A DNA stretch of 64,000 bases, taken from Planoprotostelium fungivorum. Its lineage: Eukaryota; Evosea; Variosea; Cavosteliida; Cavosteliaceae. The notes beneath the pieces were generated by a model that was given only the letters and a program-made list of their open reading frames with translations, did not search any database and was not told the DNA's origin. Positions within the stretch are counted from its first letter, which is position 1; the number at the start of each line of letters is the position of its first letter. Location: contig MDYQ01000081.1 in NCBI GenBank assembly GCA_003024175.1, forward strand, positions 140,866 to 204,865, read 5' to 3'. Below are positions 10,846 through 20,642 of the stretch, piece after piece. Both the position numbers and the translations under genes were made by a program.

Positions 10846-12491
10846 TCAGAAGCTGGCGAGGACAGTCATCACCACGAAAGAGAGGACCGTGACCAAGGGG
10901 GCAACCAACTGAGAGGAAGTACCCGAGTGAGGAGAACCACCCAACTGAGAAGAAATATCCAACTGAGGAGAACCACCAAATTGGGTGTGCCAGTAGATGG
11001 AGGCAGGTTTGTCACCCTGGAAGTTGAAGACGAGCTCGCGGACGTTGGCGTAGCTGGGGGACGGAGAAGCAAATGCAGCCACGTTGGCGCTGCTGCTGAC
11101 GCCAGAGCTAGAGTTCATAGAGGCAGAGCCGGCCCACGAGAGACCTCCACTCTGGCCGTTGTTGCTGAAGGTGATACCGGCGTTACCGTTGAAGGAGGCT
11201 CTACCGCTGTTGACAGCGCCGTTGCTGAAGATGATGTCAGAAACGGTGACGTGATGAGAGATCTCACAAGCTGGATGAGGTCTGGAGGACTCCAAGGGAG
11301 GCAATGAGAGCCACACGGGTGTTAGAAGAAGCGTAATCGGGATAGACGGGGTTGATCTGGATGTCTATCATGGTGGTATCGTCCTTGACAGTGACTCCTT
11401 GATTGATGTAGGGCTTGTTGGCCACAGTGTAACGGAAGTTCAGGGTTCCAGATAGTTGAGCATTTACTTGCACCTGGAAGATGAGTTAGATTAAGATGTG
11501 AGCGTCATCCATCTCACAAAACCTCCAATGACAAATGTACCCTCAGAGTCGGTGGCATGATAGAGAGAAGAGGTCTGGGTCGGTGACTGCAACTCCTCCC
11601 CCTTATCATAGACATTGTTTCTGTTCTGGTCAATGTAGTAGACAACGGCCGTAGGGTTGAAAGCAGCGGCGATGCGAGAAAACAGGAAATTAGTGGCTGG
11701 TAGATCGTCACTCGTGACATCAAGATGGTGAGATGGAATGACTCACCCGAATCCCTGTTACCATTGACGTCGAACACCCCCCAGATGATTCCATTGGGGG
11801 AAGATTGGAAGCAAACATCGTTGAGAGGGGTCGATCCAGACTCGAGCACTGCGGTGCCGTAGGAAGTGATGGTATTTCCTTCTTTGACATGAGAAGGGGA
11901 TCTAACATCGTTGGCTGATGGAGTCTGGAATGAGAGAAGCTGAAACAAGCTATCCACGGCAAACTCCGTCCCCTGTTGAGCATTGTAAGTCTGTCCCTGA
12001 GCCAGACAGACTCCTCTGGAGAAAAATTCACTAGTTTTTGCGGCGCTGCAAAAACTAGTGGTGCATCCAGTGCCGTATGTGATAAATGCGTGTGCGACGC
12101 CACCACAAGTGGAGCTTAAATAGTATTCGGTGATCTGATCGTTGGGTCCAGGAGGCGGGAAGATCCACGGTCCAAAGTATGCCTTGTAGTAGGTAGATCC
12201 ACCAGGCGGATCACGGGTGCATGTGTCGAGCTCGTAGGTCCTGGTGTAGCTGGCATTTCCCTCACAGGACCCGCTATTGGAAAACACTTTGTAGGTGGCA
12301 GTGAAATCCGCTGTGATACCGTCGAAGAGAGTCTGAAGAGAGTTCTGTCCGCTGCCTTGGCATCCGGTGGGATAACTTGTAGTCTGGATTGGGTTCGTGC
12401 AGCTGCTGGTGGAGTAGGTGGTGACTACGAGAACGGCTGCCCGAGAGGAGGCCAGAAGAGAGAGGAGCGCGATGACGACGAAGGACTGCAT
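10846..12491 (-). CDS. Secreted repeat protein with calcium-loop-like motifs (paralogue of 4453-5750)
   Basis: Four exons on the minus strand (11747-12491, 11523-11696, 11268-11466, 10846-11224) stay in frame and encode 498 residues. It starts with a signal peptide (MQSFVVIALLSLLASSRA) and a Cys-containing N-terminal domain not found in the shorter paralogue. Two acidic loops follow (DVNGNRDSGES and DQNRNNVYDKGEE). The shared block follows (FRYTVANKPYINQG ... VKDDTTMIDI ... NTRVALIASLG ... LSWAGSASM), and a C-terminal hydrophobic tail ends FVVMTVLASF. An upstream in-frame Met exists at 12524; the start at 12491 leaves a better signal peptide. I infer a GPI-linked surface protein; the family is unrecognised. 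Confidence 0.72.
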
Positions 12492-12534
12492 TGCTGAATT
12501 TTTTGTGGCCACAATGATTTCCAACTGAGGCGGC

Positions 12535-12592
12535 TGTCAGCAGGGAGGCTCTTTACCACGTAGAGGGGTGGTGAAGAGCCTCCCTGCTGACA
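12535..12592. repeat. 25-bp near-perfect inverted repeat (hairpin)
   Basis: Left arm 12535-12559 and right arm 12568-12592 are complementary over 25 positions, with a single T:G pair and an 8-base loop. It lies 44 bp upstream of the ATG at 12491 of the minus-strand gene, so in RNA it would sit in the 5' leader or promoter. Confidence 0.85.
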
Positions 12593-12760
12593 CTTTGGCG
12601 GGGACTTTTTGCCGAACTGACAGGGAATCACAGCCGCAAGGCCAAGAGCACGCTCAAGATGCCGGCTCTTAAATCAGAATAAGAACGCGGAATCTGCTTG
12701 ACTCCCTTAGGTCGCTGGGCTGCAGTGTAACGTTGGGTCATCCCTAAAATCAGCAAAAAC

Positions 12761-12842
12761 CGACACCTACAGGACTCGAACCTGTGCTCCCGAAGGAAGT
12801 AGATTTCTAGTCTACCGCCATAACCAACTCGGCCAAGGTGTC
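12761..12842 (-). tRNA. tRNA-Ser(AGA), nuclear copy 3
   Basis: Identical 82-nt copy of the tRNA-Ser at 4216-4297, on the minus strand. Its 3' flank (GTTTTTGCTGATTTTA) resembles that of copy 1, so the duplicated unit extended past the gene. The NUMT begins about 40 bp from its 5' end. Confidence 0.95.
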
Positions 12843-12884
12843 TAGCGCTATTCGATTATTCATATAAAACTATAGCGAATCTCA

Positions 12885-13143
12885 AACAAGGGATAACTTG
12901 GATGCTTTTACTCCCGTGATGGAGGGAATTATTGACCTTCACACGTATATTATGTTTTACCTAGTTGGTATTGTTGTGTTTGTGTTTGTGGCGGTAGGCC
13001 TTACTCTTCAGGAATTTTACTACAACACCCCGTACCGGGGCCGCCCCAAACGAATGGCGGTAGCCCGGGTAGTTCATTCTACCTGGTTGGAACTTGTTTG
13101 GACGTTAACCCCGTTGTTGGTACTTGTGTCAATTGCGGTTCCA
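12885..13143 (+). pseudogene. NUMT: nuclear fragment of mitochondrial cox2 (5' part)
   Basis: This stretch reads DAFTPVMEGIIDLHTYIMFYLVGIV and on to VSIAV, the first part of cytochrome oxidase subunit 2. It then leaves the gene abruptly at 13143 into unrelated AT-richer sequence. Compared with the mitochondrial copies at 14204 onward it has about seven substitutions in roughly 220 bp, including two that change the residue (E to K, A to V). It is embedded in nuclear-type sequence next to a nuclear tRNA. These facts point to an old nuclear insertion, not functional mtDNA. It also retains a few codons upstream of the MEGIID methionine that are absent from the mitochondrial contigs. Confidence 0.75.
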
Positions 13144-13581
13144 GAATCAGACCGAACTTGCGACGTCAGTTTCCGGAAATGACATGGGTAGAATTTATTT
13201 AATGGTGGTCCATTTATTGTTTATTGATTATCCATCCTATGCATGTCGCGTTTTTCATCGCATTGAGCAAACATGGCATGAAATGAATATAATTTAATAC
13301 AAAGCAGCTCATCGTGTCTTTAGATAACAACAGTTCTATGGTACAGGAGGAACGAGAGATTCTATATTCCGCTAGAGAGCCTGGTCTCCAAGGACGACTG
13401 TATCATGGGGGTGAAGGAGAAACACGCTCCATAATGCTCTCACCTCAAGACAATAATATACACCCCCAATAGGGCTTCTAGTGGCGAGTGGAGGAATTGT
13501 GATGCGTGTGTAAGACGTGATGTGTGCGTGCCAAAAAAGTCACAAACAGTTCAAGGAAAATTACTCCAGCACGCATCACTC
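13144..13581. other. Nuclear-type non-coding sequence ending at an assembly gap
   Basis: About 440 bp, lower in G+C than the mtDNA, with no supported gene. It stops at the N at 13582, where mitochondrial sequence begins. Confidence 0.5.
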
Positions 13582-14203
13582 NGGTAGGCCTTACTCTTCA
13601 GGAATTTTACTATAACACCCCGTACCGGGGCCGTCCCGAACGAATGGCGGCAGCCCGGGTAGTTCATTCTACCTGGTTGGAACTTGTTTGGACGTTAACC
13701 CCATTGTTGGTACTTGTGTCGATTGCGGTTCCATCTTTTGCGTTGCTATACTCAATGGAAGAAAAATTTGACGTTGCTCTTACCCTTAAGGTGGTGGGCC
13801 ACCAGTGGTACTGGGAGTATCAATATGCGTTTACTGACGCGGTACACGGCGATGTATACTTTGGGTTTGACTCGTATATGATTCCGGAGGGGGACTTACC
13901 AACTGGGGGTTACGTCTACTTGAAACCGACACAACCGTAGTACTTCCGGTGTACCACCGGCTTCGGGTGTTGACTACCTCGAACGATGTAATTCACTCGT
14001 GGGCGCTACCCGCGGCGGGAGTAAAAATGGATGCTATCCCCGGTCGGTTAAACCAGGTTAACCTTTATTTTAATCGACCTGGTCTTTTTTACGGTCAGTG
14101 TTCTGAGTTGTGCGGAGTAAACCACGGGTTTATGCCGATCGCGGTAAAAGCGTTAGAAGTGTCGCGGTTTCGAGAGTGGGCCCACAATGTTTAAGGCTGC
14201 CGN

Positions 14204-14890
14204 ATGGAGGGAATTATTGACCTCCACACGTATATTATGTTTTACCTAGTTGGTATTGTTGTGTTTGTGTTTGTGGCGGTAGGCCTTACTCTTCAGGAAT
14301 TTTACTATAACACCCCGTACCGGGGCCGTCCCGAACGAATGGCGGCAGCCCGGGTAGTTCATTCTACCTGGTTGGAACTTGTTTGGACGTTAACCCCATT
14401 GTTGGTACTTGTGTCGATTGCGGTTCCATCTTTTGCGTTGCTATACTCAATGGAAGAAAAATTTGACGTTGCTCTTACCCTTAAGGTGGTGGGCCACCAG
14501 TGGTACTGGGAGTATCAATATGCGTTTACTGACGCGGTACACGGCGATGTATACTTTGGGTTTGACTCGTATATGATTCCGGAGGGGGACTTACCAACTG
14601 GGGGGTTACGTCTACTTGAACCCGACACAACCGTAGTACTTCCGGTGTACCACCGGCTTCGGGTGTTGACTACCTCGAACGATGTAATTCACTCGTGGGC
14701 GCTACCCGCGGCGGGAGTAAAAATGGATGCTATCCCCGGTCGGTTAAACCAGGTTAACCTTTATTTTAATCGACCTGGTCTTTTTTACGGTCAGTGTTCT
14801 GAGTTGTGCGGAGTAAACCACGGGTTTATGCCGATCGCGGTAAAAGCGTTAGAAGTGTCGCGGTTTCGAGAGTGGGCCCACAATGTTTAA
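14204..14890 (+). CDS. cox2: Cytochrome c oxidase subunit 2 (mitochondrial)
   Basis: Encodes the CuA subunit that receives electrons from cytochrome c in the inner membrane. 228 residues are visible: two membrane helices (IMFYLVGIVVFVFVAVGL and WLELVWTLTPLLVLVSIAV), the aromatic HQWYWEYQY segment, and the CuA site CSELCGVNHGFMPI with all ligands. The contig starts exactly at MEGIID, so the usual 20 or so residues before it are cut off; part of them survives in the NUMT at 12901. The stop overlaps the nad4L start by 8 nt. Partial repeats at 13583-14194 (with a one-G deletion near 13903 that breaks the frame) and 15238-15623 are contig overlaps. Confidence 0.97.
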   Translation: MEGIIDLHTYIMFYLVGIVVFVFVAVGLTLQEFYYNTPYRGRPERMAAARVVHSTWLELVWTLTPLLVLVSIAVPSFALLYSMEEKFDVALTLKVVGHQWYWEYQYAFTDAVHGDVYFGFDSYMIPEGDLPTGGLRLLEPDTTVVLPVYHRLRVLTTSNDVIHSWALPAAGVKMDAIPGRLNQVNLYFNRPGLFYGQCSELCGVNHGFMPIAVKALEVSRFREWAHNV

Positions 14891-15173
14891 GGCTGCCGCC
14901 GCGGGGGTGTTTACTGTTGGGTTATGGGGTTTTTTGGTAAATCCGTATACCTTGTTAACAAATTTTGTTGCGTTAGAATACATGTTTTTAGGAGTGGCCC
15001 TTCTGGGGGGGGCCACCGCGCTGGGGGTAGACGACCTAGAAGGTCAGGTGTACTTGTTGGTGGTGTTGGGGGTGGCGGCGGCGGAGTCCGCCCTGGGCCT
15101 AGCCTTGTTGGTGCAGTTCTATCGACTTCGGGGTGAAGTTCAAACCCTGTCGTACCCCCTAGTTAAAGCGTGA
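14883..15173 (+). CDS. nad4L: NADH dehydrogenase subunit 4L (mitochondrial)
   Basis: A 96-residue subunit of the proton-pumping arm of complex I. It has three hydrophobic helices and the diagnostic [19 protein letters not shown] segment near the C-terminus. The ATG lies inside the end of cox2, and the TGA overlaps the GTG that starts nad5, which suggests one transcript. Repeats at 15616-15906 and 16312-16602 are contig overlaps. They read AAAAVVF where this copy reads AAAAGVF, a T-to-G difference inside a G-rich run that is probably an error here. Confidence 0.93.
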   Translation: MFKAAAAGVFTVGLWGFLVNPYTLLTNFVALEYMFLGVALLGGATALGVDDLEGQVYLLVVLGVAAAESALGLALLVQFYRLRGEVQTLSYPLVKA

Positions 15174-15902
15174 TTACCCTACTAGTGTTTTTACCGGTGT
15201 TGGCTCTTGGGCTAAGTTTTGCCCGAGTGGAACCTCNACTGGGAGTATCAATATGCGTTTACTGACGCGGTACACGGCGATGTATACTTTGGGTTTGACT
15301 CGTATATGATTCCGGAGGGGGACTTACCAACTGGGGGGTTACGTCTACTTGAAACCGACACAACCGTAGTACTTCCGGTGTACCACCGGCTTCGGGTGTT
15401 GACTACCTCGAACGATGTAATTCACTCGTGGGCGCTACCCGCGGCGGGAGTAAAAATGGATGCTATCCCCGGTCGGTTAAACCAGGTTAACCTTTATTTT
15501 AATCGACCTGGTCTTTTTTACGGTCAGTGTTCTGAGTTGTGCGGAGTAAACCACGGGTTTATGCCGATCGCGGTAAAAGCGTTAGAAGTGTCGCGGTTTC
15601 GAGAGTGGGCCCACAATGTTTAAGGCTGCCGCCGCGGTGGTGTTTACTGTTGGGTTATGGGGGTTTTTGGTAAATCCGTATACCTTGTTAACAAATTTTG
15701 TTGCGTTAGAATACATGTTTTTAGGAGTGGCCCTTCTGGGGGGGGCCACCGCGCTGGGGGTAGACGACCTAGAAGGTCAGGTGTACTTGTTGGTGGTGTT
15801 GGGGGTGGCGGCGGCGGAGTCCGCCCTGGGCCTAGCCTTGTTGGTGCAGTTCTATCGACTTCGGGGTGAAGTTCAAACCCTGTCGTACCCCCTAGTTAAA
15901 GC

Positions 15903-18900
15903 GTGATTACCCTACTAGTGTTTTTACCGGTGTTGGCTCTTGGGCTAAGGTTTGCCCGAGTGGAACCTCGTTATCTTTTTGGTGGGTCCATGGGGGTGGC
16001 CGTTGGGGTGGCCGGCCTAAACCTTTACGAGGTAGTTTTGTGTGGCGGGGTAAAACAGGTAACCCTCGCCAGTCAATTTCTAGTGTACCCCACCGGGTTG
16101 GGTTGGGAATCAGTTACCTTGGGGGTGTACATGGACGCCACCACCGCGCACATGGTGTTTATTGTTTTTGTAATTTCATTTCTTGTTCACCTGTATTCAA
16201 CTGTGTACATGGGGGGCGACCCACGATTGTATCTTTTTTTGGGTTATCTTNGGTTTATGCCGATCGCGGTAAAAGCGTTAGAAGTGTCGCGGTTTCGAGA
16301 GTGGGCCCACAATGTTTAAGGCTGCCGCCGCGGTGGTGTTTACTGTTGGGTTATGGGGTTTTTTGGTAAATCCGTATACCTTGTTAACAAATTTTGTTGC
16401 GTTAGAATACATGTTTTTAGGAGTGGCCCTTCTGGGGGGGGCCACCGCGCTGGGGGTAGACGACCTAGAAGGTCAGGTGTACTTGTTGGTGGTGTTGGGG
16501 GTGGCGGCGGCGGAGTCCGCCCTGGGCCTAGCCTTGTTGGTGCAGTTCTATCGACTTCGGGGTGAAGTTCAAACCCTGTCGTACCCCCTAGTTAAAGCGT
16601 GATTACCCTACTAGTGTTTTTACCGGTGTTGGCTCTTGGGCTAAGTTTTGCCCGAGTGGAACCTCGTTATCTTTTTGGTGGGTCCATGGGGTGGCCGTTG
16701 GGGTGGCCGGCCTAAACCTTTACGAGGTAGTTTTGTGTGGCGGGGTAAAACAGGTAACCCTCGCCAGTCAATTTCTAGTGTACCCCACCGGGTTGGGTTG
16801 GGAATCAGTTACCTTGGGGGTGTACATGGACGCCACCACCGCGCACATGGTGTTTATTGTTTTTGTAATTTCATTTCTTGTTCACCTGTATTCAACTGTG
16901 TACATGGGGGCGACCCACGATTGTATCTTTTTTTGGGTTATCTTACCCTTTTTACTTTTTTCATGGTTGTTCTACTTGTTTCACCAAATTACATTCAACT
17001 TTTTATGGGGTGGGAAGGTGTTGGCCTAACAAGTTACCTACTTGTTAACTTTTGGCATACCCGGGCCGCCGCAAATAAGTCAGCCCTTAAAGCGTTGCTT
17101 GTAAATCGGGTGGGCGATTTTTTCCTTTTGTACTTTCTGTTTGTAGCAATTCACTATGGAGGGGGAATTTACTTTCCCGAAGGGGAAGCCCTACGCCATC
17201 CAGCAATGGGAATTTTTCTTGTGGGGGCCGCCGCGGCAAAATCGGCTCAACTTGGTCTTCATACGTGGTTACCCGACGCCATGGAGGGACCTACCCCGGT
17301 GTCCGCCCTTATTCATGCGGCCACCATGGTAACGGCAGGGGTGTTNGCTAAGTTTTGCCCGAGTGGAACCTCGTTATCTTTTTGGTGGGTCCATGGGGGT
17401 GGCCGTTGGGGTGGCCGGCCTAAACCTTTACGAGGTAGTTTTGTGTGGCGGGGTAAAACAGGTAACCCTCGCCAGTCAATTTCTAGTGTACCCCACCGGG
17501 TTGGGTTGGGAATCAGTTACCTTGGGGGTGTACATGGACGCCACCACCGCGCACATGGTGTTTATTGTTTTTGTAATTTCATTTCTTGTTCACCTGTATT
17601 CAACTGTGTACATGGGGGGCGACCCACGATTGTATCTTTTTTGGGTTATCTTACCCTTTTTACTTTTTTCATGGTTGTTCTACTTGTTTCACCAAATTAC
17701 ATTCAACTTTTTATGGGGTGGGAAGGTGTTGGCCTAACAAGTTACCTACTTGTTAACTTTTGGCATACCCGGGCCGCCGCAAATAAGTCAGCCCTTAAAG
17801 CGTTGCTTGTAAATCGGGTGGGCGATTTTTTCCTTTTGTACTTTCTGTTTGTAGCAATTCACTATGGAGGGGGAATTTACTTTCCCGAAGGGGAAGCCCT
17901 ACGCCATCCAGCAATGGGAATTTTTCTTGTGGGGCCGCCGCGGCAAAATCGGCTCAACTTGGTCTTCATACGTGGTTACCCGACGCCATGGAGGGACCTA
18001 CCCCGGTGTCCGCCCTTATTCATGCGGCCACCATGGTAACGGCAGGGGTGTTTCTACTTCTTCGTTCGGGGCCGTACCTTGGTGAAGTACGAGAAATTCT
18101 TCTTTTTTTGGGTGCGACCACCGCGGTGTTTGCTGGATCGGTCGCTCTGTTTCAGTACGATCTTAAACGAATTATCGCGTATTCCACGTGTGCTCAACTT
18201 GGGTACATGGTGACCGCGGTGGGGGGGGGTCACCCCGATCTTGGGTTGTACCACTTAGTAAATCACGCCTATTTTAAAGCGTTACTTTTTTTGTTGGCGG
18301 GACTAGTAATTCATGCCCTAGCCGACGAACAAGACACCCGCCGAATGGGTGGGTTGATTAACGTGTTACCTGTTACCTATACCCTGTTTGGGGTGGGTTC
18401 TCTTGCGTTGGGCGGGTTTCCTTTTTTGTCGGGTTACTACTCCAAAGAAAACATTCTGGAGGTTCTCTACGCTACCGGCCAGTGGTACGGGTACACCGCG
18501 TGTGTTGCCGCTGCGTATTTTACGGTGTACTACTCGGTTCGTGTTGTAATTCTTGTTTTTTTGGGCCGTCCCCGTGGACCGAAGCCGGTGTACCTGGCCG
18601 CGGCCGAAGCGGATCCACTATCTTTGGGGGTGGTCACCACCTTGGGGGCCGCCGCGGTACTTCACGGGTGGATGGCTCGTGACGTTTNAGGGAATTTTTC
18701 TTGTGGGGGCCGCCGCGGCAAAATCGGCTCAACTTGGTCTTCATACGTGGTTACCCGACGCCATGGAGGGACCTACCCCGGTGTCCGCCCTTATTCATGC
18801 GGCCACCATGGTAACGGCAGGGGTGTTTCTACTTCTTCGTTCGGGGCCGTACCTTGGTGAAGTACGAGAAATTCTTCTTTTTTTGGGTGCGACCACCGCG

Positions 18901-19926
18901 GGGTTTGCTGGATCGGTCGCTCTGTTTCAGTACGATCTTAAACGAATTATCGCGTATTCCACGTGTGCTCAACTTGGGTACATGGTGACCGCGGTGGGGG
19001 TGGGTCACCCCGATCTTGGGTTGTACCACTTAGTAAATCACGCCTATTTTAAAGCGTTACTTTTTTTGTTGGCGGGACTAGTAATTCATGCCCTAGCCGA
19101 CGAACAAGACACCCGCCGAATGGGTGGGTTGATTAACGTGTTACCTGTTACCTATACCCTGTTTGGGGGGGGTTCTCTTGCGTTGGGCGGGTTTCCTTTT
19201 TTGTCGGGTTACTACTCCAAAGAAAACATTCTGGAGGTTCTCTACGCTACCGGCCAGTGGTACGGGTACACCGCGTGTGTTGCCGCTGCGTATTTTACGG
19301 TGTACTACTCGGTTCGTGTTGTAATTCTTGTTTTTTTGGGCCGCCCCCGTGGACCGAAGCCGGTGTACCTGGCCGCGGCCGAAGCGGATCCACTATCTTT
19401 GGGGGTGGTCACCACCTTGGGGGCCGCCGCGGTACTTCACGGGTGGATGGCTCGTGACGTTTTTGTTGGGTGGGGAACCACCCGGGGGTGGTCCACCCCC
19501 GGGGTGGAAGCTGAGTTTGCCGTTCCCCTGGGGGTAAAACTTTTCCCCTTGGCCGTGGCGGTGGCGGCCACCTTGGGGGTGACCCTAGTGGAACGGTATG
19601 GGTTACCCCGGGTGGTGGGAATTCACTATTTTTTTGCCAAACGTTGGTGGTGGGACTTTCTAGACGGGTCCCTTGCTCGACGGTCCCTAACCCAGGGGTA
19701 CTACCTTTATGTTGACCTTGAACGAGGTCTACTTGAGTGGGTAGGTCCACGTGGAGTTCGCTGGGGGGTGGCCCGGGTGTACGAGGTAACCCGAAATCGG
19801 GGGTGGTTTCCTCTTTTTTTTGTTCTCCTACCCGCCGGGGTGGCTCTTGCTGTTGCTACCGCGGGGGTTCCCGGTGGGATTACCGTGTTACTAGTTTCGT
19901 GGTGGGGGTGGACTCGTCGGGGATGA
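15903..19926 (+). CDS. nad5: NADH dehydrogenase subunit 5 (mitochondrial), split over contig joins
   Basis: Core antiporter-like subunit of complex I. The reading frame starts at a GTG overlapping the nad4L stop (copies at 15170, 15903 and 16599) and ends with TGA at 19924-19926. Pieces are 15903-16250, 16599-17345, 17347-18687 and 18689-19926; merging overlaps gives about 615 residues, normal for Nad5. Recognisable parts are the [17 protein letters not shown] motif, [45 protein letters not shown] and the C-terminal [14 protein letters not shown]. The 16599 copy has one-base deletions near 16688 and 16908 that break the frame; other copies restore it. The stop overlaps the next ORF as ATGA. 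Confidence 0.93.
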
Positions 19927-20642
19927 TCGTTCGGGTACGTCGTGACGGTTTATTTACGTGGCGGCGATGGGCCACCGCGTGGGTTAACGGTGGAATTCCG
20001 GCGGTCCCCACCCGGGGGGTTCACCCCCTTACTCACGCGGGGGTAGCTTACCGAGCCGCAGGAGATGAGCCTACCTACCAGGGAGGCCCGGGCCATCTAT
20101 ATAACCGATTTTATTACCTGCGAACTCCCCCTACTCGAAACCTAGTCCGTACCGATGGGGTTCCCCCGGTGGGGGACACTATTCCTGTTTGGGTTNACCA
20201 CCCGGGGGTGGTCCACCCCCGGGGTGGAAGCTGAGTTTGCCGTTCCCCTGGGGGTAAAACTTTTACCCTTGGCCGTGGCGGTGGCGGCCACCTTGGGGGT
20301 GACCCTAGTGGAACGGTATGGGTTACCCCGGGTGGTGGGAATTCACTATTTTTTTGCCAAACGTTGGTGGTGGGACTTTCTAGACGGGTCCCTTGCTCGA
20401 CGGTCCCTAACCCAGGGGTACTACCTTTATGTTGACCTTGAACGAGGTCTACTTGAGTGGGTAGGTCCACGTGGAGTTCGCTGGGGGGTGGCCCGGGTGT
20501 ACGAGGTAACCCGAAATCGGGGGTGGTTTCCTCTTTTTTTTGTTCTACTACCCGCCGGGGTGGCGCTTGCTGTTGCTACCGCGGGGGTTCCCGGTGGGAT
20601 TACCGTGTTACTAGTTTCGTGGTGGGGGTGGACTCGTCGGGG

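Noticed and set aside
13315-13470. Short frame at about 13320-13472 (MVQEEREILYSAREPG)
   Set aside because: No start context, family similarity or splice support; about 45 residues of open frame is expected by chance.
16648-18039. A 463-residue frame starting [11 protein letters not shown] across 16648-18039
   Set aside because: It runs through one-base deletions and an N, mixing off-frame and in-frame pieces of nad5. It is not a protein.
13583-19926. Apparent tandem duplication of cox2, nad4L and nad5
   Set aside because: Each repeat starts immediately after an N and matches the end of the previous contig; discordances are error-like. These are unmerged overlaps, not duplicated genes.
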